Below, in pieces: positions 1-8,166 of a stretch of 10,724 nt of DNA (position 1 is the first letter of the stretch; every line of letters begins with the position of its first letter). Source of the stretch: Amoebophrya sp. AT5.2 (lineage: Eukaryota > Sar > Dinophyceae > Syndiniales > Amoebophryaceae); NCBI GenBank assembly GCA_005223375.1, contig RXOD01006310.1, positions 1-10,724 of the forward strand, given 5' to 3'. Under the pieces are notes generated by a model. It was not told the DNA's origin and searched no databases. It saw only the letters and a program-made list of their open reading frames with translations. The position numbers were made by a program, and so were the translations under genes.

Positions 1-473
1 CTGCCGCTCCTGCCCCCTTTGTCTGTCGCGCCCTCTCCCTCCGCATGATCGGGTGTCGCAGCTGCCCCCGCTGTTGCGGAATGCACGTCTTGTTTTTCTT
101 GCCCTCGCTGCGCAATCATCTCCTGCTGAGCAGCAGAGTCGTCACTCAAAACGAGCTCGCCACCGGGCCCCGATGAAGCGGCAGTATCGGATTCTTGTGT
201 TGAAGCAGCAGCAGCCGTGGAAGAAATCTGGGTTCCTTGCAACGGCGCGTTCTGGTCGCCGAAGCTTTGCTGCCCGCTTCCCTCGATGGTGACATCGGTC
301 TGAAGGATTTGTTTCGCCACTTCGTCCGAAGTCGTCGCCTGCGCTGGCTCTGGCTTTGCATCATGATGAACTTGATTGACCTCCTCAAACTCCACTTTGT
401 CGTACCCCCTCTCGTTCTTGCTCAGCCCGAGCACTCCTGCCGCGACGAGCAAGAGGGCGAAAAGATCGCGCAT
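1..473 (-). CDS. Secreted or membrane protein, N-terminal part (runs off left edge)
   Basis: The reading frame opens with ATG at 473-471 and stays open to position 1, giving about 157 residues with no end in the window. The ATG is the first in its frame after an upstream TGA near 535. The product starts MRDLFALLLVAAGVLGLSKN, with a charged residue pair, a hydrophobic core at residues 4-17 and then a polar stretch, which is a typical signal peptide or signal anchor. The rest is low-complexity and polar, rich in Gln, Ala, Ser, Thr, Glu and Asp (for example SDDSAAQQEMIAQRGQEKQD), with no domain I recognise. The codons favour G or C at the third position. I infer a secreted or membrane-anchored protein with a disordered segment after the leader. 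Its function cannot be told from this part, and introns may occur further left. Confidence 0.6.
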   Translation of the reverse strand, partial: MRDLFALLLVAAGVLGLSKNERGYDKVEFEEVNQVHHDAKPEPAQATTSDEVAKQILQTDVTIEGSGQQSFGDQNAPLQGTQISSTAAAASTQESDTAASSGPGGELVLSDDSAAQQEMIAQRGQEKQDVHSATAGAAATPDHAEGEGATDKGGRSG

Positions 474-1884
474 CCTCAGACAGATGCGGCGGAGTCCTGC
501 TTCTCTATCAGTCGACTTTATTCCTTCAAAAAATCAGGACAACTAGCTCCCACCTCGTGGGGTACTTATCTTGATGCCGCACGATAAATGACTTGCGCAG
601 AAAATCGGTGGCGGTATGAATATGGATATGGACGAAGCGCAAGCGATAGGAAACATCACTTCCTCTTCCTCATCGACATCGAATTTGGATTTTCTCTCGT
701 GAGCAACCCACGCAAAACGACTGCGGTACGCAATCATCTGTCCCTCACTACACTCGGCTCGTCGTGTAGGCATACGAGGAAAATGGTCGACTACAACACT
801 CTAAGTACGGGTACGTGTACCACTTACCACTTTACTAGAGTTCTTTCTTATTTCTATTTCAGTTTCACGCCGCTCCGCGATGGTTCAGTGCTCGTGTCGT
901 ACGTGCAGCACTACGACGATACGACTACCGTCGACGATGGTCGCGTTTTCGAACATGCAGGAACATCGGAACAATGACATAAGTCAGTGCTCAGCGAAAC
1001 ACCCCAGATATATTTTTCTTATGGTAGGACATGTTTGCGAAAGGTTACAAAAGGTTAGTGATTATAAACACTAAGATTATTGAAGTTTGAGTCGGGGTTT
1101 AATTTTAGTTGAGCAGCTGAGCGCCCTCCCGCGCGCGCACCACCGCCTCCGTACCGATCCGATCTCCACAACATTCGACTTCGAATTCGAGGACACGGAC
1201 ATTGAAACTTTCGGAACGGAGGAGCTCCTGTGCACGGAATTGGACCCGACGGTGGTACTTCCAAGTGATTGATTTTGGAATGACGACGACACGATGTGCA
1301 ACGAAACATGATCCTTCTGTCGTATCATCATCATCTCCAATCACCAGGTGCGGGAGTGCGCTCGTGCGCTGCTGACCGAACATCCAACCACGCTGGCTGG
1401 GCGCGTTGCTGACAATCTTTTGAGACAGGGATGCGCGCCCCCCCGGAACACTCATCTGACGGCACAAGTAAAACAAAGTCATCCAAGCCGACGGCCGGCC
1501 GACCTTCACTGCGGTGCTGTTTAGATTTTTTCCTTGCCTTCCTTCTATCTTTGAAGACAACAAATAGGCATCCGTTCAAGTCCACTCCAAGCGCCCGGGG
1601 CTGGCATGGAGGACGAGCTGCGGAAACTCGAGGTCCGCGCTCCAGATCGCGCGGCGGGAAAAATCAACAAGAGGCACAATCCTCTGCAGCATCGACAGAA
1701 AAATGCTGACGCGCGAGCTCCCGCGCGCTTCATCGTCATCGAAAGCTCGGCGGAGACCGAGTCTGAAATCGGATTTAGGTTTAGATTTAGACTACGAGTA
1801 GGATTCCGAATCGTCTACAAGTGCAGGATCTGAGCTGTCAGCCAAATCGTCGGCAACGGTGGACCGAGCCTAAGCGACCTCCAG
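474..1884. other. Stretch without a convincing gene
   Basis: This is the upstream flank of the signal-peptide gene and the gap to the P-loop gene. Several overlapping frames of 60-150 codons occur on both strands, but they shadow one another and none has convincing protein-like composition throughout. Two plus-strand frames (1087-1272, ending in an acidic FDFEFEDTDIETFGTEELL run, and 1606-1833, starting MEDELRKLEVRAPDRAAGK) are the most protein-like and could be exons. A short degenerate TTTAGGTTTAGATTTAG run lies near 1774-1790 and resembles TTTAGGG telomere repeats only loosely. No RNA gene or promoter was recognised. Confidence 0.4.
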
Positions 1885-2634
1885 CTAATTCGTGCGGAAT
1901 GTACAAAAGCCGCACCGCGTCCCCTTTCTTAGGTTCCTTCGCTGTTCCCTGCCGTCCTTCTCGTCACGGGCTGCAATCCCCTGGGCCGGGCTGCAGTTTT
2001 CCGGACTGGTCGCGCCGCTCTCGCGCGCCGTTTCTGCTGCTGTGTTGTCTCGTGCTTGGTTGTGCACGTAGGTGGTGACTGAGGGTGAGCCGAGCCCGCC
2101 AGTAGTTGTAGACCACGAAGTAAGTCGAGAAAAAAAAGAAGAAGCCGCGAAGGCGGAAAACTCGCGAAGACCGCCTCCCCCGTTCTCCTTGATTCTCGCG
2201 AGCGCCTCCGCGGCCGTTTCGTCTTGCGGGCTCAAAAACCATCATCCTTTTCCCATCCACCATTGCCGCCAGCGGCCTACGTTCTCGAGCGAAGTACGGA
2301 TCCCCATCCGCCAGCTGCTTCGCGAGATCGTAGCCCAGCCTTGTTTTTCCGGAACCGCTGCTCCCCAGGACAACAAGGAACCCGCCTTGGCTCCGAGGGG
2401 CTGGGGGAGAAGCGGAAAGCCGCGGCGGCTTCTCGGCGCTTTCGCGCGGTAGGCACTAGGCCACGCAGGACCAGAACAAGCAGGAGCGCCCACGCTTGTT
2501 CGTCTTCAAGTCCTCCTTCGTCAAACCGCCCGCCCGTCTTCTTCGCAGCCGGAGGACGAAACACTTGCGCTTCCTCCTCCAACGGCGCCGCGAACTTCAG
2601 GAACTTTTCCTTTGTCATCTTGTCTTTCACATCC
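1885..2634 (-). CDS. P-loop NTPase-like protein in several exons (model incomplete)
   Basis: Three adjacent open stretches on the minus strand look like one interrupted gene. The first, from about 2634 after a CTTCAG acceptor-like site, reads DVKDKMTKEKFLKFAAPLEE and on to an acidic LEDEQAW segment near 2490. The second, in another frame and open from about 2457, contains FLVVLGSSGSGKTRLGYDLA. Its GSSGSGKT (2365-2342) matches the Walker A consensus GxxxxGK[ST], preceded by a hydrophobic beta-strand and followed by a helix-like segment, exactly as in P-loop folds. The third, from about 2230 after a TTTTTGAG site, reads PQDETAAEALARIKENGGGG and stays open to a stop at 1885-1887. A donor at 2297 and acceptor at 2231 (67 nt) would join the last two in phase. 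The join between the first two is unresolved. No Walker B was identified, so the family (kinase, AAA-type, tRNA-modifying transferase or other) is open. The start is unknown. Confidence 0.4.
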
Positions 2635-2851
2635 CTGAAGCCGCGGCGGCGGGCGGTCGGCGTGGCCTGCCTACCTTCATTTTCTTTAAGTTCTAAACTT
2701 CTAAAACTGCACACGCAAACTACTTAATCTACGAGGAGGAGGCGCACAAGATTGAATTTCATTGATTGATGGTTTTGAATTAAGAATCCCGCTTGCTTTG
2801 GTTTTCTAAAACGACGCCAGGAAGTACGAGTACGCGTAGGAATGCGAAGTC

Positions 2852-2983
2852 ATGCAAACGGACGGAGTGCTACGATACGGAGACGAGTATGCGGAAGCTG
2901 ACGACGGAACGACCAAGAAACTGGAGGCACAGTTGGATCGATTCTGCATTTTGATTTTTGTGTGTTGCGGAACTGCGTTTTGA
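2852..2983 (+). CDS. Short open frame, possible first exon
   Basis: A 43-codon frame starts at ATG 2852 and ends at TGA 2981-2983. It begins MQTDGVLRYGDEYAEADDGT and continues KKLEAQLDRFCILIF, a mixed, charged, protein-like composition unlike the surrounding DNA. An in-frame TAG lies 12 nt upstream of the ATG. A TTTTGATTTCAG acceptor-like site ends at 2989, right after the stop, so the last codons may belong to a 30-nt intron starting at a GTGTGTTG site, with coding continuing beyond 2990. The frames after that site are short and Gly- or Met-rich, so the continuation is not clear. I do not recognise the product, and it may be a chance frame. Confidence 0.22.
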   Translation: MQTDGVLRYGDEYAEADDGTTKKLEAQLDRFCILIFVCCGTAF

Positions 2984-4208
2984 TTTCAGGAGATGCGTAT
3001 GCGTATGGCTATGGATGCAATGGTGCCTGCCTGGAAATGGAATCTGGGATCCGACTAGAAGTAGGACTTGGAAGTGGAAGTGGAACCGGAGTCATTTTAT
3101 ATTTTGGCTGGAGCTGGTGCAGGACAGAAGCGCTGGAGCTTTAGGCTCTTGAACACATTCAGTCATCGCCCGTCTCCGCCAGCGCAAGATTGCGCGCACC
3201 CGCTGCAGTTTGTTTTTTCATCGAGTGTCTCGCCCAGCATAGATTTCTCTTCCATCGCTGCATTCTCACTGGTTTTTCACGTCCAACCTTGTTGAGTCGC
3301 TGCCTGAGGCCGACACAGACACGGACAGAAGTCGGGCGTGGCATCGATGGAATGGAAGCTCGAGCTGTTTGTTGGCGACGCAGCGAAAAGCTTCTCCCAG
3401 TCCTAGCCCTAGGTCATCCAACGCTTTCGTCAAACTAGTGAGCCTAGTAGTAGCTGGTGCAAAAGTAGAAAGCGTCTGGCGTTTGATTCACTGCGCATTG
3501 GTCGACTTGCTTTTCGGGCGCGGTGCCAGTACGAGTACGACTGCGAATTCCCAGTTGGACAATCAAGGTCGTCTGAACCTAATTTGGTCTCTGCCCACTG
3601 CGATGGCTTTGGTCGGTCACTGTATACAACATCCACGGCGCATCTCCAGCCGCTCCTCCCGAGTGCAAAAGCTGCACAACTGCAAGCGCGAAGGAAGATC
3701 GTAGTGGAAATAGCCCCACGCGGCGCCAGCTGCTAAGTCAGCAATTGAAAGTCCTGATTGACTAGGTCGCGATTAGTACACATCACTGCGTCACTTCGTT
3801 TCGATTGCTGGGCATTCACGTCGGTCCCCGAGCGGACGCTGACGCGACAGCAAACGACTCAAAGACAAACGCATTGCGAGCGCGGACGGGTGAAACATAT
3901 CGTGCTCCATTCTGATTCAGCGTAGATCCTCCACGCTTTCGAAGTAGTTGTAACCTAGCTACAAACACACATAGATCGGTCGTCGTCTGTTTAGAATCGG
4001 GCTTGAGCTCTAAAATGTCGAGGACGATATTTAAAGTGAAGGCCGAAGTCTAAATCACTGCACAACAGGCTCTTGAAACGAACGCGGATACGAGTGCGCG
4101 CACCACCGTTGCGGGGGCCACACTTCGCACCTGCAGATCGACGCGAGCCAGGTACTTGGGTTTAGGTCCATGACGATGAAATCAATGGCGTACGTGATCA
4201 AGTCTCAG

Positions 4209-4226
4209 AATCGTGGTAGCATGCTA
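4209..4226 (+). repeat. Dispersed 18-nt motif, copy 1, with 10-bp palindrome
   Basis: The sequence AATCGTGGTAGCATGCTA matches position 10120-10137 at 17 of 18 bases. Both copies end in the perfect 10-bp palindrome TAGCATGCTA. The match is longer than expected by chance in a window this size. Its role is unknown. Confidence 0.5.
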
Positions 4227-4433
4227 TTACCTTCGATAGAAATCGTAATCGAAATGGAAGAGGGAACCAAATTCCAACAAGCTGGTCTCCGCTCCTGCGC
4301 CCGTGCGTGCACGTAGAGTGCGGGCAGGGGTACGGTCGCGGGGACGTGAAGCTAGCTAGCCTGCTTGAGATCCTCAACCTGGAGCAAAACAAAGCTCATA
4401 GAGAAGATGAACCCCCTGAAATAGATGAATGTC

Positions 4434-4463
4434 CTCCAAACTCCCAAGGGGCGGAGTTTGGAG
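4434..4463 (+). repeat. 11-bp perfect inverted repeat (hairpin)
   Basis: CTCCAAACTCC at 4434-4444 is perfectly complementary to GGAGTTTGGAG at 4453-4463, with the 8-nt loop CAAGGGGC. No run of T follows, so it is not a standard intrinsic terminator. It lies in a stretch with no clear gene and could be part of a non-coding transcript or of a decayed repeat element. Confidence 0.6.
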
Positions 4464-4981
4464 ACGAGTAGGCGGACGCGTCGTAGTTCCGTTGTTGTAA
4501 AACTAAAATCTGATTATCAAATCATTGAAGTTGTAAATGAAATTTTCTATCCTGAAGAAAGCAAACGCAATTTGAAGTCGGCAGATAGGAATGCTGCTAT
4601 CGCGGCGACGTGAAGCGACATCGGCAGCGCACACGTGATCGGAATGCCCTAGGGTCCAGGCAGCCAGCAGCAGCGCGTTTCTGCAACCGTTCTGCGGCAC
4701 CGCGACAACCTATAGGTGGGCATCGAAAACACATACGCAGCTTTCCACTTCACGCGAAGTAGAATGGCAAAGCGTCCTAGGAAGATCGCCCGAGAGCGAG
4801 ACTTGTGGTTCCTATAGCAGCGTGGGCGGACCAAGTGTTTCTATCCGGTTTAGTAGTTAGCTATCGCCGAATCGCAGGCTGACGTAGAAGTACAATCGGC
4901 CTGACATAAGTTATGCGCTCACGATAGCAGGTCGGCTCACCCACAGACGCTTACCGCACAACTTACACCAAGCCTAAAACG

Positions 4982-5367
4982 ATGGAGCTTTCCGAAGCCG
5001 CCCTCGCTAAGCGAGAGCGGAAAATTTTCCAGTTTGTCGTGCAGTCGAGCTCACGGATGACTAACTCCCTCCCCGGAGCTGTTCCTCATTCCTCCCCCAA
5101 CCACAGCCACAGACTCGCCGCGTCCGTGGAGGTGCACAGGAACGTCGCGTCATCCTTCTGCAAACCTCCGCGTCCCCGCCACAGTACTCGACCCGACACT
5201 TCGATCACCTGGCACAATATTTGTTGTTTGGTGATGAAGATTTGTTTTTCCACTTCCAAATTGAGAACGATGAAATTGTAAATGAGTCAGAATTTTTCAT
5301 GATGCATAGCGAGGCAGATCCTATTTCACACAAGCATAAGCTTCAAGCACCATTCACCCCTTGCTGA
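4982..5367 (+). CDS. Possible small two-exon gene, unknown function
   Basis: ATG at 4982 opens MELSEAALAKRERKIFQF. A second stretch in another frame is open from 5065 to the TGA at 5365-5367 and contains HLAQYLLFGDEDLFFHFQIE followed by NDEIVNESEFFMMH, which looks like real protein: alternating hydrophobic and acidic residues. Removing 5036-5106 (GTCGTG...CCACAG, 71 nt) joins them in phase 0 and gives about 104 residues. That putative intron carries TGACTAAC at 5058-5065, close to the branch-point consensus, followed by a long C/T tract, which is why I favour this junction; the donor is weak. The gene would end 14 nt inside the 3' end of the minus-strand gene that stops at 5354, a convergent tail-to-tail overlap. 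No family was recognised. Alternatively 5065-5367 is just the 3' flank of that gene. Confidence 0.33.
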
Positions 5368-7747
5368 TTATGCGCATCTTCTTTGACGCGATCCCATCCT
5401 CCGGCGCAAACATGGGGGCCCAGGCCGTGATCTGGTGCATCTTCCCGGAGTTGTCCTCCTTGGGGATCTCGCATTTCATCTGCTCCCACGCGATCATCTG
5501 GTGCGGGGCGGTGGTGGTCACGCGGTTTTCCGGCATCGTCCAGTAGTACTGCAGGCGTCCCATCCCGAAAGAGTGAGACTCTTTCTCCGGCCACGACCAG
5601 TCGCCCGTGATCGTGAACAGCTTGGGGAAGTAGAACAGATGCGACGCGACGAGATTGTCCGTATTCACCTCGTACTTGTGCGCGTCCTCATCCGGAGTCA
5701 AACGGAAGCGCAGCTTCTCGGCGCCGTGGATTCCGACCTCGCCGTCCGCCACCGTGTGTTTGATCAGGTCCTCAGCCATCATGCACTTCGCCCAGTACAG
5801 CATGCGCCTGTTGGAACTCTCGTCCACTTTAGTCACCCACTCCTTCGAGCATCCGAAGGGGTCGGTCGCGTAGCGGTTCTGCGCCGCAACACGGATCTCG
5901 CGGGCCTCGGCGGTCTCTCCCTCCGGAGCGTACATGTCGAGTTGCAGGCTGTCCTCCTCCGGCTCGTCCTCCTCCGGTGCCGGGGCGGCCGCCGCCGCGG
6001 CTTGTCCACCTCCAGCTGCAGCGCCTTCCGCGCCGGCCGGAGCCGCAGCCTCGTTTTCCGGAGGGAGCAGACGCTCCGGCGCCGGCGCCGGGGCCGGGGC
6101 CGGAGGAGGAGCAGCAGCTTTCGCAGCAGCTTTCGGAGCAGGCGCAGCCTTGGCCTTCCCCTTGGCCTGTGAGAATACCAGTGCAGTTGCGGATGCGATC
6201 GATGAATCGAGAAGGGACGCGGCCTGAGTCGAACATCGAAGCCAGGAAAGAGCTTGAGCTTAAGGAGTTTGAAGACACAACAAGAATCCAACTGCGGGCG
6301 CGACGGTACTGTTCACGGTTGGCATAGTGATGATTTTTCTGCGTATGCGTGTGCGAGCGCGCACACGCGTGTGCGCCTGCGCGCACGCCCACACGTACAC
6401 GCACGCGTGTGCGCACACGTACATGCGTGGGCGTGCGCGCAGGCGCGCATGTGCGTACGCGTACATACGTACGTGTGTGCGCGCGGGCGCAGGCGCACGC
6501 GCGTGCGCGTACATACGTACGTGCGCATGCGTGTGCATGCGCACGCACGTATGTACGCGTACGCGCGTGCGCCTGCGCCCGTGCGCGCCCGTGCCTGCAG
6601 AAGCAGAACCAGACGTGAAGATTACATTTTGTGTTAGTGTTATTTGTTTTGGCGTGAGCGTGATGGTGATTGGCCGCGCCCTATCATTACAGGTTCTGAC
6701 ACGAACCTTCGCCTTTCCTTTGGCCTTGGCCTTGGCCTTCGCCGCCGCGCCAGCACCTCCTTGATTGGCACCCGCATTCGCGTCTTGTTCTCCAGCTGCC
6801 TCAGCACCGTCGGCGGGCGCGGCAGCCTGCGCGGGCTGGCGGTCGCGCACCTTCACGTCCATGGACTCGTCGATCTCAAAGACGCCGCCCGGCCCTGCGT
6901 AGAGCGGCAAGTAGAACTTCTTCTTTTCCACGCCGGTCTTCACGATCTCGAGCCAATTCTTCGGCGGCGAGCAGCTGATGTCGGTGCAGAAGAACTTCTC
7001 CTTCTTCAGCTCCTCCGCGGTCTTCTTCTCGTCCGCCGCGGTCATGCAGAGGGTGGTGCAGAACATCTTGGTGGCGATGCGCGTCGGCTTCGCGGGGTCC
7101 TGATCCCACATGACCACCTTCAGGGTCAAAAACGGAATTTGGCGCGGGCACAGGTCGTACTGCGCGGCGATCAGGGTGTTGAGCCGTTTGATGAGCGACT
7201 TTTCGTCCTTGTCCTCCTGCGCGGTCTTTTTTTCGCGGCGTCCGACCTTGTGCTGCATCTTGCAGCGCAGCCGGTAGTGCATCGGGTTGCAGCGCGTCGT
7301 GATCTCCCGCTTGTCCTCCTCTTGCTCGTCCGTCAAGGTCGCACCGCCGAAGGAATGGTAAAACTGCCGCAGCTCCTTGATGGCAGTGAGCACGCGCATG
7401 ATGTTGTCGACGACCACCACTTCGCGGGCCGGCAGCCGGCGCCGCAGATCGTCGCAGTTCATCGCATCCTTGTACTCGTCCTCGTGCTGCTGGCGGAACC
7501 GCTCGAACGGCACGTTCTGGGCCAGCAGATGCTTGATGTACTCGTCGTCCTCCTCGTCCAGCTTGATCACGTCCGCCTGCTTTCCGCACGCGAACTCCGC
7601 GCGGATCCGGACGGAACCGCGCATGTCGAACCACTTGTTCCGGACATCGTAGCCAGTTCCGTCACCCTTCATCAGCTTGGACAAGGTTCCCTGGAGACCG
7701 CGAGAGATGGCACTTATTTTCATCGGGGCAGCTACGATTGCTTGCAT
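5354..7747 (-). CDS. Unknown two-domain protein, 617 residues, two exons
   Basis: Exon 1 is 7747-6707 and exon 2 is 6166-5354, joined in phase 0; the stop is TGA at 5356-5354. Both exons have strong coding character and high GC at third positions. Residues 1-290 form a charged domain that includes GDGTGYDVRNKWFDMRGSVR, a helical stretch rich in Glu, Lys and Arg, several Cys, and a hydrophobic stretch near IPFLTLKVVMWDQDP. Residues about 300-420 are a disordered linker of Ala, Lys, Gly and Pro with an acidic end (PEEDEPEEDSLQLD). Residues about 425-617 form a second domain rich in Trp, Tyr and Met, with SHLFYFPKLFTITGDWSWPE and GMGRLQYYWTMPEN. No signal peptide or membrane segment is seen, so I infer a soluble protein. 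The basic AK repeats could bind nucleic acid. I do not recognise either domain. An in-frame TAG directly precedes the ATG, and CTCTAG there could instead be a splice acceptor linking to the 8060-7761 exon. Confidence 0.75.
6167..6706 (-). other. 540-nt intron of the 617-residue protein gene
   Basis: On the coding strand the intron starts GTTCGTGTCAG at 6706 and ends TTCTCACAG at 6167. Removing it keeps the frame (phase 0) and reconnects two halves of one Ala/Lys-rich repeat, which makes the junction convincing. Reading straight through would instead give a Thr/Arg/His/Val-rich nonsense stretch. The middle 260 nt are an alternating purine-pyrimidine tract. An 18-nt exon sequence at each edge is nearly the same (6724-6707 and 6166-6149, 15 of 18 bases), both encoding AKGKAK. 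Confidence 0.75.
6340..6600. repeat. Alternating purine-pyrimidine tract (Z-DNA-prone, self-complementary)
   Basis: About 260 nt built from GC, GT, AC and TA steps. The run 6493-6572 is 80 nt of unbroken purine-pyrimidine alternation; 6443-6485 and 6391-6429 are further unbroken runs. Such sequence is the classic Z-DNA former. It also holds a perfect 20-bp inverted repeat, 6373-6392 with 6427-6446, so it can form a cruciform or an RNA hairpin. The 14-mer GCGTACATACGTAC occurs twice (near 6459 and 6507), with an imperfect inverted copy near 6545. All of it lies inside the intron. Confidence 0.85.
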
Positions 7748-7760
7748 CTAGAGTTCCAGC

Positions 7761-8060
7761 CTAGATAAAAAACGATACCACCCAGAACGACCACATCCGC
7801 TCCTGGGCATCCGGTGGCGCGCTGCTGTAGATCGCGAGACCGCAATGCGTGTACCACGTGAAGTAACCTTTCTTGGACATGGTCACCGCGTGCGCCTTGT
7901 ATCCCTGGACTTTTCCCTTGTACTTTGGCAGGCGGGGCTGCAGCCATCCATCGAAATCCTGCACGGTTGCGCCAGCGGCTTGCTGTTTTTGCTGGTAGGC
8001 CGCGTAGTCCTTGTCCGCCTGTTTTTCGGTTTGGTCAGGCGTTTTTCCATTGCTCAAAAC
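7761..8060 (-). CDS. 99-codon exon, unknown product
   Basis: The frame begins directly after a GATTTTTAG acceptor-like site (AG at 8062-8061) and has no ATG at its start, so 8060 is taken as an exon boundary. It reads VLSNGKTPDQTEKQADKDYA, then a Gln/Ala-rich helix, a Lys/Tyr-rich segment (PRLPKYKGKVQGYKAHAV) and an aromatic end (SKKGYFTWYTHCGLAIYSSA) before TAG at 7763-7761. Upstream it could be spliced to the exon ending ...VPIMAK (donor AAG/GTGCAA at 8213, phase 0) or to an unseen first exon of its own. Downstream, only 13 nt separate its stop from the ATG at 7747; a 34-nt intron (GTGGTATCG...ACTCTAG, phase 0) would instead fuse it to that gene. No family was recognised. Confidence 0.5.
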   Translation of the reverse strand, partial: VLSNGKTPDQTEKQADKDYAAYQQKQQAAGATVQDFDGWLQPRLPKYKGKVQGYKAHAVTMSKKGYFTWYTHCGLAIYSSAPPDAQERMWSFWVVSFFI

Positions 8061-8166
8061 CTAAAAATCAAAGGCGCGACCTCTGCGAAACACACGCGAA
8101 ATGCTCGAAAGTCGTGAACTTTCTTCTACTTTTTTCGACTTTTTTTCACTTGAATCCAATAGAAAG

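Larger units (their letters stand above)
2984..4981. other. Long stretch without a convincing gene
   Basis: Two kilobases with only short, mutually overlapping frames. Short degenerate motifs recur, such as GTACGAGTACG near 2824 and 3531 and GACGAGTA near 2882 and 4463. A plus-strand frame ending at 4613 has a protein-like second half (SDYQIIEVVNEIFYPEESKR) but a poor first half that overlaps a hairpin. Apart from the hairpin at 4434-4463 and the short repeat copy at 4209-4226, listed separately, nothing functional was recognised. Confidence 0.4.

Noticed and set aside
1105..1563. 152-codon minus-strand open frame
   Set aside because: It overlaps other open frames on both strands, its composition is unremarkable, and no start context, domain or splice boundary supports it. 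It may still be coding, but I cannot show it.
1774..1790. TTTAGGTTTAGATTTAG as telomere-like repeat
   Set aside because: It has too few units and is degenerate; not enough to claim an interstitial telomere.
1606..1833. Plus-strand frame starting MEDELRKLEVRAPDRAAGK
   Set aside because: The first half looks protein-like, but the end becomes a Phe/Arg repeat from TTTAGG-like DNA, and nothing nearby supports a gene.
3369..3704. 111-codon plus-strand open frame
   Set aside because: Ser/Arg-rich product, overlapped by a minus-strand frame of equal plausibility; no motif or splice context.
5435..6172. 245-codon plus-strand open frame
   Set aside because: It is antisense to exon 2; the product is Arg/Leu/Val-rich low complexity without domain-like features.
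6254..6764. Several long open frames on both strands with Cys/Ala/Arg/Thr/His/Val-rich products
   Set aside because: They are produced by the alternating purine-pyrimidine tract, which lacks stop codons in most frames on both strands. The same composition on both strands and the intron boundaries show that they are not genes.
6876..7634. 252-codon minus-strand frame offset from the 617-residue gene
   Set aside because: It is a frame-shifted shadow of exon 1, rich in Arg, Ala, Gly and His; the in-frame exon is far more protein-like.
6644..7768. 374-codon plus-strand open frame opposite the 617-residue gene
   Set aside because: It is a mirror of the GC-rich minus-strand exon. Its product is a Leu/Val/Arg/His-rich string typical of antisense frames, while the minus strand gives balanced protein.
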